Source of the DNA: Bacteroidales bacterium UBA1794
GTDB taxonomy: Bacteria; Bacteroidota; Bacteroidia; Bacteroidales; Bacteroidaceae
Direction: 5' to 3'
Assembly (NCBI GenBank): GCA_002315435.1
Contig: DCFW01000005.1
Location: 1-64,000 of the forward strand
Length of the DNA: 64,000 nt
The notes under the pieces were generated by a model. The model ran no database searches. It was given only the letters and a program-made list of their open reading frames with translations, and had not been told where the DNA came from. The position numbers were made by a program, and so were the translations under genes. Positions 49,130-58,331 of the stretch are shown here, piece after piece; positions within the stretch are counted from its first letter, which is position 1, and each line of letters begins with the position of its first letter.

Positions 49130-50245
49130 TTACTTCTCCTCTGATTCTTTTTTAGCAAGTTGCAAAGCCTGATATACAATGTCGTCCATATCATAATATG
49201 CGTATTGCCCCAGCCTTCCACCGAAGATATACTTTTGTGATTGTTCGGCTTCTTTTTTGTATTTCTCTAAAATTGTTTTGTTCCGGCTGTCATTTATAGG
49301 ATAATAGGGTTCTTTTCCTTCTGAAAAAGAATCAGGATATTCCTTTGTGATGATGGTAGAGGGCTGACTGCCAAATTCAAAATGCTTGTGTTCAATGATT
49401 CTTGTATAGGGAACCTCTTTCTCATTATAATTAACGACAGCATTGCCTTGATAGTCCTGCATGTCCAAGTGCTGGTGCTCAAAGCGCAGACTGCGATATT
49501 CAAGTTCCCCAAACTTATAGTTAAAGAACTCATCAATGCGACCGGTAAATAGCACTTTATTGCAGATCGAATCAAAATATTCTTTGTTGTCAAAATAGTT
49601 TGTTTCAGTAATCGTTTCTATCCCATCAAGTAAATTATCTATCAACTTGTTATATCCACCAATGGGGATGCCTTGAAAAGGATCATCGAAGTAATTATTG
49701 TTATAGGTGAACCGCATCGGTATCCGTCGGATGATGAAAGGCGGTAAATCCTTTGCATCCCGGCCCCATTGCTTTTCAGTATACCCTTTAATGAGTATCT
49801 CATAAATGTCACGGCCACAAAGTTTCAGGGCCTGCTCTTCTAGATTGACAGGATCAATGTTCGCAAATTCTCCTCGTTGCTCTTCTATCTTTGCTTTTGC
49901 TTCTTGCGGAGTGTTTACACCCCACAAGGCATGAAACGTGTTCATGTTAAACGGCAGATTATAGATCTTACCTTTATAATAGGCAAGTGGCGAGTTAATG
50001 TAATTGTTGAAAGTGACGAATTGATTAACGTAATCCCATATTTCTTTCTTGTCAGTATGAAAAATATGTGCACCATATAGATGTACATTGATCCCATCCA
50101 TCTCTTTGCAATAAATATTTCCACCTAAATGCGGACGTTTATCTATTATTAGACATGTACGATTCAATAGTTTAGTTTGTTGTGCAAAAACACATCCAAA
50201 TAATCCGCTTCCGACAATTAGATAGTCATATTTCTTTCTTTCCAT
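49130..50245 (-). CDS. glf: UDP-galactopyranose mutase
   Basis: 371 residues. FAD-binding VGSGLFG (11-17), LGGNIYCKE, YGAHIFHTD and GYTEKQWG are hallmarks of Glf, which interconverts UDP-galactopyranose and UDP-galactofuranose. It is the first gene of the minus-strand operon. A -7 box TACCTTTG lies at 50264-50271, giving a very short leader. Confidence 0.95.
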   Translation of the reverse strand: MERKKYDYLIVGSGLFGCVFAQQTKLLNRTCLIIDKRPHLGGNIYCKEMDGINVHLYGAHIFHTDKKEIWDYVNQFVTFNNYINSPLAYYKGKIYNLPFNMNTFHALWGVNTPQEAKAKIEEQRGEFANIDPVNLEEQALKLCGRDIYEILIKGYTEKQWGRDAKDLPPFIIRRIPMRFTYNNNYFDDPFQGIPIGGYNKLIDNLLDGIETITETNYFDNKEYFDSICNKVLFTGRIDEFFNYKFGELEYRSLRFEHQHLDMQDYQGNAVVNYNEKEVPYTRIIEHKHFEFGSQPSTIITKEYPDSFSEGKEPYYPINDSRNKTILEKYKKEAEQSQKYIFGGRLGQYAYYDMDDIVYQALQLAKKESEEK

Positions 50246-50263
50246 AATTTAGAATATCGTGTA

Positions 50264-50271
50264 CAAAGGTA
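50264..50271 (-). promoter_or_regulatory. -7 box of the glf operon
   Basis: TACCTTTG on the minus strand, about 19 bp before the glf start. No clear TTTG 19 nt further upstream. A divergent TATATTTG lies at 50284-50291 on the plus strand, ahead of only a 37-codon frame. Confidence 0.55.
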
Positions 50272-50911
50272 AAGGATTTTTTTTATATTTGTGTTATGAA
50301 TAAAAATATATCAAATGTGATTATCAAAAAGTTTATTTGTCCTATCATTCAGCTGCTTATTATTCCCTTTTCAGCCAAAGATGTTATTCTTTGTTTCAAC
50401 TGTCAATGATTATCTATTACTGCCAACAAGTTGTATTCATTATTCTTCATAACTTTCGGCGCTTTTCTCTTTTGTTTGCTTGAAATGCCAGTTGTTATGG
50501 CATCACTCTTTGTCTTCTGGATATCCAATATTATATAAAAAAGACAATTGGAGTTATCGAATGTATTCGCTCTCTTTGTGTATTGGGTGGATTCCTATAA
50601 TGCATTTCTTTTGCTTCTAAGGGGCATTCTTTCTGTTCGTTGTTTGCATTTTTATTTTTTACAGCCGTAGAAATGCTTTTTTACGGTTGTGGCACGACAG
50701 TTTTACAATTGTAGAAAAGCATTTCTACAATTGTAAAAAAAAGTTTTGTTGCTGGGCAACAGGAAGAATGCAGGTATTGAGTCAATGGTTTGCACGCATG
50801 GATTAGCAAGAATGTATGATAGAACTTCCGCTTTATGCTTTCTATTGATTTAAGATAAGCATAATGAGCGGAATAAATGTATTGAAGGGGTCTCTTGGCT
50901 AGATTAAGAAT
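50272..50911. other. Intergenic region with paired palindromes, no gene
   Basis: Between glf and the kinase gene, both on the minus strand. A 37-codon plus-strand frame at 50296 follows a promoter-like TATATTTG but shows no family. Scattered hydrophobic-looking coding remnants around 50330-50560 suggest a decayed gene. The main structure is the repeat pair at 50661-50734. Confidence 0.4.
50661..50734. repeat. Pair of related 30-bp palindromes
   Basis: Unit 1 (50661-50690) has arms ACAGCCGTA/TACGGTTGT; unit 2 (50705-50734) has arms ACAATTGTAGAAA/TTTCTACAATTGT. Both are exactly 30 bp, share the ACAnnnGTAGAAA start, and are 14 bp apart. Unit 2 is flanked by T and A tracts and could act as a terminator for the kinase transcript or bidirectionally. 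The arrangement recalls REP/BIME elements. Confidence 0.6.
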
Positions 50912-51664
50912 CTATAGCTCCAATTTAAATTCTATTTCATGTTTGCGTCCATATCGTTTCCAAAATCTTGCACGATAAAATAGAACTAGTCTTATACATT
51001 CATTTTCATCAAAATGTCTGATACGTGCATATTCCTTTGCAAGAATAATGAAAAAGTCTTTTGGTCCCCACAATCGTGCGAAATTAGCACATCCCTTTTC
51101 TCTGTTGACCGGACCGAAATACATACGGTTAATATCGACAACTGAGAATTTGTATTCTCCGTTTATCTTTTCGAAAAGTATATTTCCCGGTGAATAATCT
51201 TTATGAAGGATTTGAGCTTCGTGCATTTTTGCCGTATTTTGTGCCAGAGCTATAGCCAATTCTTCATAGGTGCCTTTGGATGCATTGCCTATTTCGTAAA
51301 GTCGATGCTTATATGTGCAGTGCTTGCTTATGAAATAAGAATAGTCAATTAATCCATATTTACGAAATTCTATGTAAGCAATCGGTTGAGGAGTTTCTAT
51401 GCCTTCTTTCAAGAGTGTTGTTGGATATTGATAGGCGCGTAGTCCTTTGGATGTTCGAAAAAAGGAATATATAAGCTTATTTAAACCCTTTGGCGCATGA
51501 TATCGTTTGACGTTTATTAGAATGCCATCTATGTCGAACCCTTTGATCACGTTGCGACTGTCATAAATGGTGGCTCCCTGTTCAATGAAGATATTGGGTA
51601 CGTCGTTTATGAACGACTCTAAAAAGCTATATTGAGGGTTAATAATAATTGTTGCTTTCATCAT
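50912..51664 (-). CDS. Lipopolysaccharide-kinase-like (WaaP family) protein
   Basis: 250 residues. Kinase-like fold with HKDYSPGNILF (catalytic Asp and Asn) and VVDINRMYFGP as the metal-binding motif. Such proteins phosphorylate Kdo or heptose in the LPS core. It overlaps the GT4 gene by 4 bp, consistent with a shared job in core assembly. Confidence 0.82.
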   Translation of the reverse strand: MMKATIIINPQYSFLESFINDVPNIFIEQGATIYDSRNVIKGFDIDGILINVKRYHAPKGLNKLIYSFFRTSKGLRAYQYPTTLLKEGIETPQPIAYIEFRKYGLIDYSYFISKHCTYKHRLYEIGNASKGTYEELAIALAQNTAKMHEAQILHKDYSPGNILFEKINGEYKFSVVDINRMYFGPVNREKGCANFARLWGPKDFFIILAKEYARIRHFDENECIRLVLFYRARFWKRYGRKHEIEFKLEL

Positions 51665-52797
51665 CTCATTACATTTTGATAAACTTCGATTATTCCATCC
51701 GCAATTACTTTATCATCAAACCTCTCAACGTATTGAATGCCTTGCGAAATCATTTGTTCATGCAAGTGATCATCGTGTAAGATTCTATAAATTGCTTGCG
51801 CCAATGATTCATCATCGTCCGGTGATATGTATAAAGAGTTGGGGCCACCTGCTTCTTCCAAACATGACCCTGTGGCTGCGATGACAGGTAAACCTGAATG
51901 CATCGCCTCTATAATCGGAATGCCGAATCCCTCAAACCTTGAAGGGTATATGAATAGATCAGCAGATTGATACAATGCAGGAAGATCTTCAAAGGGCACT
52001 TTGTTGAGGATCGTTACCCTGTCAACCATATTATGCTGGCGAGCAAACTCCTCAACTTGATCCGTATATTTAGTTCTCTTGCCAATAGCAACTAAATGTA
52101 TATCTGAATTTTGCGGATGCGCCAATGCTTTCAGTATGATCAATAAGTTCTTCCGTTCTTCTATGCTACCAACATTTAGTATATAATGTGTAGGAAGATT
52201 GTATTTCTCCCTTACTATGCATTTTTCTTTTTCAGTAATTTTCTTTTTAAAGGCATCATCGCAGCCTTGGTAAATGACACTTATCTTCTCTGGAGAAATA
52301 TGAAAATAATTGATAATGTCGCGTTTCGTGCATTCGCTTATGGCTATGATCTTATCTGCATTTTCACATGCTTTCCTGAATTTGTATGTATAAATCTTCC
52401 TGTCAATAAAATGATAATATTCGGGATAGCGTAAGAAAATCAAATCATGAATAGTGACAATCGATTTTATATTGTGCCCTTTTATATTCAATGGTAGTTC
52501 ATTGCTCAAGCCGTGAAATATATCTATGTTCTCTTTTTGGAGCTGCTTGGATATCTCCCAAATACGCCAGATGGATGAGAATTTTTTCCAGAAGTCTGTA
52601 TCAGGAAGGATACATTTAAGTATTGGGTATTGTTTGAGTATCAAATCAAGTGACGGATTCTTTCTCTCTTTAGGGGCATAGAGCAAGTAGTTATATTGTG
52701 GGTGATACCTGCATAATATACTCAAGATAAAGCGACTGTAATTGCCTAACCCTGTAAAGTTTTGTACGGCTCTTTTCCCGTCGTATCCTATCTTCAT
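51661..52797 (-). CDS. Family 4 glycosyltransferase (mannosyltransferase-like)
   Basis: 378 residues. N-terminal GLGNYSRFI and C-terminal YPSRFEGFGIPIIEAMHSGLPVIAATGSCLEEAGG, with the EX7E motif (E in RFEGFGIPIIE). Retaining GT-B enzyme, likely adding mannose or a similar sugar to a surface glycan. Coupled to the WaaP-like kinase. Confidence 0.92.
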   Translation of the reverse strand: MKIGYDGKRAVQNFTGLGNYSRFILSILCRYHPQYNYLLYAPKERKNPSLDLILKQYPILKCILPDTDFWKKFSSIWRIWEISKQLQKENIDIFHGLSNELPLNIKGHNIKSIVTIHDLIFLRYPEYYHFIDRKIYTYKFRKACENADKIIAISECTKRDIINYFHISPEKISVIYQGCDDAFKKKITEKEKCIVREKYNLPTHYILNVGSIEERKNLLIILKALAHPQNSDIHLVAIGKRTKYTDQVEEFARQHNMVDRVTILNKVPFEDLPALYQSADLFIYPSRFEGFGIPIIEAMHSGLPVIAATGSCLEEAGGPNSLYISPDDDESLAQAIYRILHDDHLHEQMISQGIQYVERFDDKVIADGIIEVYQNVMR

Positions 52798-52890
52798 AAA
52801 CTATTCTTTTTGACGATACTAATTGTTGGCTTATTCGAACAAGTAATTTTGCAAAATTACGAAATAATCTCATAGAGCAGTAAAGGATGC

Positions 52891-53940
52891 TTAATAATCT
52901 ATGATTTTATATGCTGATTCCTCTCTTCGTAGTGGATAATTCCCTCTAAGCCATTCAAACTTTTCAGGATTTGTCTTTAATTTATTGCTATCATTCAGTG
53001 GATTGTAAATCTGTAGCAGTGCTTCCTTCCTGTCTTTCGTCTGTATCTCAATGTTTGCAGGAGATGGAGGGTTGATTTGAGCTTTAGCTGAAATCTTGAA
53101 GAATCGGCACAAAGCGTCAAGACTCATTTGGGTGGCATTTGCTTTACCATCAGCAGAATATCCTGCAATGTGAGGCGTCCCGATGAAGACTTTATTTAGT
53201 AGTGGTATCATTATATTAGGTTCATTCTCCCAAACATCTATGACCGCATCTTCTATTCTTCCTTCAACTAATGCATACAGTAAAGCCTGATTGTCGACAA
53301 CTTCTCCTCGTGAAGTGTTGATGATAATAGCCTTTTTATTTAATGATTGAAGAAAGGATTCATCTGCAAGGTGAAATGTAGGATATTTACCGGAGCGTGT
53401 CAATGGAGTGTGAAAGGTGATAATATCACATTCATTGGCTATGTCAGTTATAGAGCAAAAAGAATTATCACTTTCTTGTTCAGCCCTTGGGGGATCACAA
53501 AGAAGCACTTTCATACCTAATTTATTTGCGACAGCCGAAACTTTAGAACCGACGTGACCGACACCTACAATCCCAAGTGTAAGTTCGTTTAGTTTTAATC
53601 CTTTTTCTTTCTCTAAAAGAAGAAGTACCGACTGAATGTATTGGGCTACAGATCCTGAGTTACATCCGGGACAATTGGTCCAATAAATACCCGCTTCTTT
53701 GCAATATTCCGTATCAATGTGATCAAAGCCTATAGTGGCTGTGGCAATAAACTTTACGTTGCTTCCGGAAAGAAGAGCCTTGTTGCATTTAGTACGGGTA
53801 CGCACAATCAATGCATCGGCATCATGAATAATTTGAGGAGTAAATGATGCACCAGGCATGTATATCACGTTGACGTCTATATCAAATCCTTCTATTATTC
53901 CTTTTATATAGGGTATTTTATCATCAATAATTACTTTCAT
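52891..53940 (-). CDS. pdxB: 4-phosphoerythronate dehydrogenase
   Basis: 349 residues. D-2-hydroxyacid dehydrogenase: GIVGVGHVG nucleotide loop, catalytic Arg in NTSRGEVVD, Glu in WENEP, His in TPHIAGYS. Ends with the PdxB-specific C-terminal dimerisation region (RKEALLQIYNPLNDSNKLK). Second step of pyridoxal phosphate synthesis. A minus-strand CAAAAATA box at 54055-54062 could be its -7. Confidence 0.93.
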   Translation of the reverse strand: MKVIIDDKIPYIKGIIEGFDIDVNVIYMPGASFTPQIIHDADALIVRTRTKCNKALLSGSNVKFIATATIGFDHIDTEYCKEAGIYWTNCPGCNSGSVAQYIQSVLLLLEKEKGLKLNELTLGIVGVGHVGSKVSAVANKLGMKVLLCDPPRAEQESDNSFCSITDIANECDIITFHTPLTRSGKYPTFHLADESFLQSLNKKAIIINTSRGEVVDNQALLYALVEGRIEDAVIDVWENEPNIMIPLLNKVFIGTPHIAGYSADGKANATQMSLDALCRFFKISAKAQINPPSPANIEIQTKDRKEALLQIYNPLNDSNKLKTNPEKFEWLRGNYPLRREESAYKIIDY

Positions 53941-54104
53941 CTTATCAATTCTTTAACGATATCTTTGAGTGATCGCAGTTTCTTTATATTATTGAATGTT
54001 CTATCAGGTGATATGAGATAATGTAACGATCTGGCTTGATGTCGAATTTATCGGCAAAAATACAAAATAATAAATAAACAGTTGTTACTTGGGGAAAAAA
54101 TATA

Positions 54105-54112
54105 TAGTTTTG
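54105..54112 (+). promoter_or_regulatory. -7 box of the DUF4254 operon
   Basis: TAGTTTTG with TTG at 54082-54084, 20 nt upstream; ATG at 54138. Likely drives the three-gene operon to 56713. Confidence 0.6.
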
Positions 54113-54137
54113 CATTTCAAAATGAAAACCAATTTAT

Positions 54138-54749
54138 ATGAAAATGTTTAGCACCCTTTGTAATAAGATCTTTTTACAAGCAACCACTGATTATCACCTT
54201 AAAGATGATGTAGATCAGGAAATGAATAATCCATATGAAGTGAAAACGATAGAGTTTTATCTTTATCTGAAGAATTGGATTGATGCAGTACAATGGCATC
54301 TCGAGGATATTATTCGTGACCCGGAGATTGATCCTGTTGAGGCTTTAAAGATAAAAAGAAGAATAGATAAATCTAATCAGGATCGTACGGATCTTGTGGA
54401 GCTAATCGATAGTTATTTCTTAGACCAATATAAAGAGGTGAAACCTTTGGACGGTGCTGTAATCAATACAGAGAGTCCGGCTTGGGCAGTTGATCGATTA
54501 TCCATTCTTACTCTTAAAATCTTTCATATGAAGGAGGAGACTGAACGTGCAAATTCAACTCCCGAACATACAGCTGCTTGTAGCAAGAAACTTCATATAC
54601 TACTAGAGCAACTAAGAGATTTGTCTTCGGCTATCGATCAATTGTTGGATGATATTCAATCAGGACGTCGATATATGAAGATTTATAAACAAATGAAAAT
54701 GTATAATGATCCAGCACTTAATCCTGTGCTGTATGGGAAAGATAAATGA
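54138..54749 (+). CDS. DUF4254 family protein
   Basis: 203 residues, helical. NPYEVKTIEFYLYLKNWIDAVQWHLEDIIRDPEIDP, RRIDKSNQDRTDLVELID and the C-terminal YNDPALNPVLYG match the Bacteroidota DUF4254 family. Coupled to a heptosyltransferase-like gene (4-bp overlap), so a link to lipopolysaccharide synthesis is likely; biochemical role unknown. Confidence 0.85.
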   Translation: MKMFSTLCNKIFLQATTDYHLKDDVDQEMNNPYEVKTIEFYLYLKNWIDAVQWHLEDIIRDPEIDPVEALKIKRRIDKSNQDRTDLVELIDSYFLDQYKEVKPLDGAVINTESPAWAVDRLSILTLKIFHMKEETERANSTPEHTAACSKKLHILLEQLRDLSSAIDQLLDDIQSGRRYMKIYKQMKMYNDPALNPVLYGKDK

Positions 54750-55780
54750 CTAAGATCTTGATCGTTCGTTTTTCTGCAATGGGCGATGTGGCTATGACTG
54801 TGCCGATTGTTTATTCATTGGCAGTACAGTATCCTGAGCTGGATATAACTGTATTAAGTCGTAACGGATTTAGTGCATTCTTTGAGAATCTACCACGTAA
54901 TGTGCATTTCTATGGTGCAGATTTAAAAGGTAAGCACCATGGCCTTTTAGGGTTGCATAAGCTGTTCTATGAATTGAAAGCACTTCATTTTGATTATGTG
55001 GCTGATTTCCATTCAGTGTTACGTACACTCCCCTTTAGAATCCGTTTCGGATTAATGTGCGTGCCTGTTGCTCGCATACATAAAGGGCGAAAAGGCAAAG
55101 ATGAATTGGTTCGTAAAGAGCACAAGGTGATGAAACAGCAAGAGACTTCATTTCAAAGATATGCAGATGTGCTTGCTCGTTTAGGTTTTCCTTTGGAGCC
55201 TTCTTTCAAATCAATTTATGAAAATGAAAAAGGTTATTCCGGATTGTTTAAGTCATTAACTCCAGCCAAGGCTGATAAAGAAATATGGATAGGCATTGCA
55301 CCATTTGCCAAACATAAAGGAAAGATCTATCCTTTAGATTTAATGGAACAAGTTGTTGGTTCGCTTTCAAAAAAGTCAGACGTCCATCTTTTCCTGTTTG
55401 GCAGTGGAGCTGAAGAAGAGTCGGTTATGCAGAAATGGGCAAATCGTTATCAGCAAGTATTTATAACTTATAGACATCTTGACTTGTCCGGCGAATTGTC
55501 TTTAATGAGTCATTTAGATGTGTTGATCTCTATGGATTCTGCCAATATGCACATGGCATCATTAGTTGGTACTCCTGTTGTCTCTATTTGGGGAGCGACC
55601 CATTCCTATGCCGGATTTATGGGATGGGGACAAAAAGAAGAAAATATGGTACAGTTGGATTTGGAGTGTAGACCTTGTTCTGTCTATGGTAATAAACCTT
55701 GTTTTCGAGGTGACTATGCATGTATGAACAATATTACTCCCGATAGGATTGTACGGAAAGTAATGGATGTAATTGAATGA
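54746..55780 (+). CDS. Family 9 glycosyltransferase (heptosyltransferase-like)
   Basis: 344 residues. ILIVRFSAMGDVAMTVPIVYSLA at the start, ADFHSVLRT, IAPFAKHKGKIYP, and the C-terminal ISMDSANMHMASLVGTPVVSIWGATH with GWGQ and CRPCS, all typical of GT9/WaaF-like enzymes. Acts in LPS core assembly. Confidence 0.93.
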   Translation: MTKILIVRFSAMGDVAMTVPIVYSLAVQYPELDITVLSRNGFSAFFENLPRNVHFYGADLKGKHHGLLGLHKLFYELKALHFDYVADFHSVLRTLPFRIRFGLMCVPVARIHKGRKGKDELVRKEHKVMKQQETSFQRYADVLARLGFPLEPSFKSIYENEKGYSGLFKSLTPAKADKEIWIGIAPFAKHKGKIYPLDLMEQVVGSLSKKSDVHLFLFGSGAEEESVMQKWANRYQQVFITYRHLDLSGELSLMSHLDVLISMDSANMHMASLVGTPVVSIWGATHSYAGFMGWGQKEENMVQLDLECRPCSVYGNKPCFRGDYACMNNITPDRIVRKVMDVIE

Positions 55781-55783
55781 TTT

Positions 55784-56713
55784 ATGAAAAAGATTTTGTA
55801 TAAGTTTTTTTCAGGTTTGTGGTATATACTTTCTTTGTTACCGTTAAAGTTGTTATATGCTTTATCTGATATCGCATATTATTTTGTATACTATGTTGTG
55901 CGCTATCGTAGAGGTGTTGTTCGTCACAATTTAATGACAGCTTTTCCTGAGAAAGACAGAAATAGTATTATTCTTATTGAGAAAGAATATTATTCATGGT
56001 TCTGTGACTATATAGCTGAAACTATTAAGTTGGCATCAATATCTGAAGAAGAAATAGCCCGTAGAATGAAATTTGAAGGAATGGAAGAAGTTGAAAAAGT
56101 TTTCACTTCAGGGCGGTCATCTTTCTTGTATTTGGGACATTATTGTAATTGGGAATGGATCACATCATTACCACTGTATGCACCTAAAAATATAATATTC
56201 GGACAAATATACCATGTCCTTAGCAATAGTATTATGGATAGTCTTTTCCTTAAAAACAGAGAACGTTTTGGGGCTGTGAGTATAGCTAAAGAGAATACTT
56301 TGCGACAAATTATAAATTGGGATCGTGCAAAGAAATTAACTATTACGGGATTCATTTCAGATCAGGTACCTAAGTGGAACAGTATACATTATTGGACAGA
56401 TTTCTTGAACCATGATACTCCGGTTTTTACAGGAACGGAACGGATTGCACGAAAATTGGGATATGCTGTCTTCTACGGAGATGTACATCGAGTAAAGAGA
56501 GGATATTATGTATGCCGTATCGTGAAAATGACTGACAATGCTCGTGAGACAGATGAATTTGAGCTAACTGAGAAATACATGCGATTACTTGAGCAAGCCA
56601 TACGTCAGGATCCTCCATATTGGCTTTGGAGCCACAATCGATGGAAACGGACTCATGAGAGATTCAATGAAATGTTTCCTGATGAAGAAAGAAGGGGGAA
56701 AATCACGAAATAA
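55784..56713 (+). CDS. LpxL/LpxM-like lipid A acyltransferase
   Basis: 309 residues. N-terminal membrane segment (SGLWYILSLLPLKLLYALSDIAYYFVYYVV), catalytic HX4E (H119, E124 in GHYCNWEW), and C-terminal PPYWLWSHNRWKR. It transfers a secondary acyl chain to lipid A. 3 bp after the GT9 gene, so same operon. Confidence 0.9.
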   Translation: MKKILYKFFSGLWYILSLLPLKLLYALSDIAYYFVYYVVRYRRGVVRHNLMTAFPEKDRNSIILIEKEYYSWFCDYIAETIKLASISEEEIARRMKFEGMEEVEKVFTSGRSSFLYLGHYCNWEWITSLPLYAPKNIIFGQIYHVLSNSIMDSLFLKNRERFGAVSIAKENTLRQIINWDRAKKLTITGFISDQVPKWNSIHYWTDFLNHDTPVFTGTERIARKLGYAVFYGDVHRVKRGYYVCRIVKMTDNARETDEFELTEKYMRLLEQAIRQDPPYWLWSHNRWKRTHERFNEMFPDEERRGKITK

Positions 56714-56860
56714 ATGACATTTGTTTAATGCTGATAAGGGACGTTATACAGTATATTATATGAGAATGGATTGGAGCTTCGTCCACATTGTAGCATCTTA
56801 TGAGTGCAAATGCGGTTGATGAGATCTTTCAGATAATAGGTGCTTTTATAGATCAGACAT

Positions 56861-57490
56861 TTATTTTTTCCTTCCGAAATCAGCAGGGATTTCTCCCCAA
56901 GCTTTTGTTTCCCATTTCAGAATGTTTGATTGAGGGATTCGATTCTCATGTAGCCATTTCTCGGCACGTTCGATCATTTGAAATAGTTCTTCTGTTTTTG
57001 ATGTACGGCTTAATAAAGTTTTACAACGTTTTTGCTTAATCCAGCTAATGGCAATCTTACTATCAGAATAGAGATGCATCTTCAGATTGTTCTTCTTTAA
57101 GTATGCTAATCCATGTACGATTGCTAAAAACTCTCCAACGTTGTTGGTACCCAATACCGGACCGAAATGAAATAACTCTGTGCTTGTTGCAGTATATACT
57201 CCCCGATATTCCATTTTCCCAGGATTGCCACTACATGCTGCATCAACAGCTATGCTATTCGGGTCTGTTTGTTGTGGGGTAGGAGAAGATGCCTCTTTTT
57301 TAGTAACCTTTGAATGCCCAATATATTTAAACGGACTATCATTATAAGCACGCTCAGCTGCTTCTTTGCTATCAAACGACTTGTATTTAGCACTAGAGTA
57401 TCCTGCAATACTATTGCTGCATTCTTGCCAATTGTCAAAAACACCTGGTTGCATACCTTCCCATACAACGTAATATTTCTTCTTTGCCAT
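56861..57490 (-). CDS. Ribonuclease H with viroplasmin-type N-terminal domain
   Basis: 209 residues. Residues 5-50 form the viroplasmin/RNase H1 N-terminal hybrid-binding domain (YYVVWEGMQPGVFDNWQECSNSIAGYSSAKYKSF). The catalytic domain has D83, E120 and D143. The second half ends with KWETKAWGEIPADFGRKK. Removes RNA from RNA-DNA hybrids. Confidence 0.92.
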   Translation of the reverse strand: MAKKKYYVVWEGMQPGVFDNWQECSNSIAGYSSAKYKSFDSKEAAERAYNDSPFKYIGHSKVTKKEASSPTPQQTDPNSIAVDAACSGNPGKMEYRGVYTATSTELFHFGPVLGTNNVGEFLAIVHGLAYLKKNNLKMHLYSDSKIAISWIKQKRCKTLLSRTSKTEELFQMIERAEKWLHENRIPQSNILKWETKAWGEIPADFGRKK

Positions 57491-57572
57491 TTGATAGTCG
57501 TTAATATTTGTCGCAAAGATATATTATTTCTTCATAAATGCGTATCTTTGTGGAAACAAATATAAGAGCAAT

Positions 57573-57761
57573 ATGGCTAACATGGAAGATATTATAATGA
57601 ACGGTCTTGTTTTTAAGGGCGAGAAGAAAGTCCAAAAGAATGAGCCGGAAAAGGTTAAAACTAAAGCGAAGAAAGCGTCTTATATTCGTGGGCTTCACGG
57701 TTCTGGATCAGCTAAAATGAAGGAGGGATATCGTCGCCGTCGTGCTAATCGTCATAAATGA
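57573..57761 (+). CDS. Small basic conserved-type protein
   Basis: 62 residues, Lys/Arg-rich, ending in GSGSAKMKEGYRRRRANRHK. Probably nucleic-acid binding by charge. A -7 box TATCTTTG (57543-57550) precedes it, and shikimate kinase follows 9 bp later. I do not recognise a named family. Confidence 0.65.
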   Translation: MANMEDIIMNGLVFKGEKKVQKNEPEKVKTKAKKASYIRGLHGSGSAKMKEGYRRRRANRHK

Positions 57762-57770
57762 AATAATATT

Positions 57771-58298
57771 ATGGTAAGAATATTTCTGACCGGCTATATG
57801 GGAGCAGGAAAGACCACATTGGGAAATGCTTTTTCGTCAAAAATGAATTTATCATTTATTGATATGGATCAATACATAGAAAGTCGTTTCCATAAAACCA
57901 TCCAACAATTATTTGCTGAATCCGGTGAAGATAAATTTAGAGAGTTAGAACAAAATATCTTGCATGAGGTTGGTTGCTTCGAAGATGTAGTTATATCCAC
58001 AGGAGGTGGGGTTCCATGTTTCTTTGATAATATGGATTTTATGAATTCAATGGGGGAGACTGTATTTCTTTCTGTGAGTGAAGATGTGTTGTATGATAGG
58101 CTGAAAGCTGCAGCTCAAACTCGTCCTATTCTAAAGAATAAGTCCGGTGAAGAGTTGCGCAAGTTTATTCATGAGGGATTGCAGCAACGTAAGCCTTTCT
58201 ACACAAAAGCAAAATATACATTTTGCGGGGATGATCTTGAAAGTGTTAATCAGATTGAATGCTCTGTTATTGGATTGCGCGAATTATTATCACTTTGA
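57771..58298 (+). CDS. aroK: Shikimate kinase
   Basis: 175 residues. Walker A GYMGAGKTT (8-16), DMD in FIDMDQYIE, FRELE, and STGGGVPC are the shikimate kinase signature. It phosphorylates shikimate in aromatic amino acid synthesis. Confidence 0.93.
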   Translation: MVRIFLTGYMGAGKTTLGNAFSSKMNLSFIDMDQYIESRFHKTIQQLFAESGEDKFRELEQNILHEVGCFEDVVISTGGGVPCFFDNMDFMNSMGETVFLSVSEDVLYDRLKAAAQTRPILKNKSGEELRKFIHEGLQQRKPFYTKAKYTFCGDDLESVNQIECSVIGLRELLSL

Positions 58299-58331
58299 TG
58301 TAATTCTTTATTTTAAGAGGATGGATTGCTT

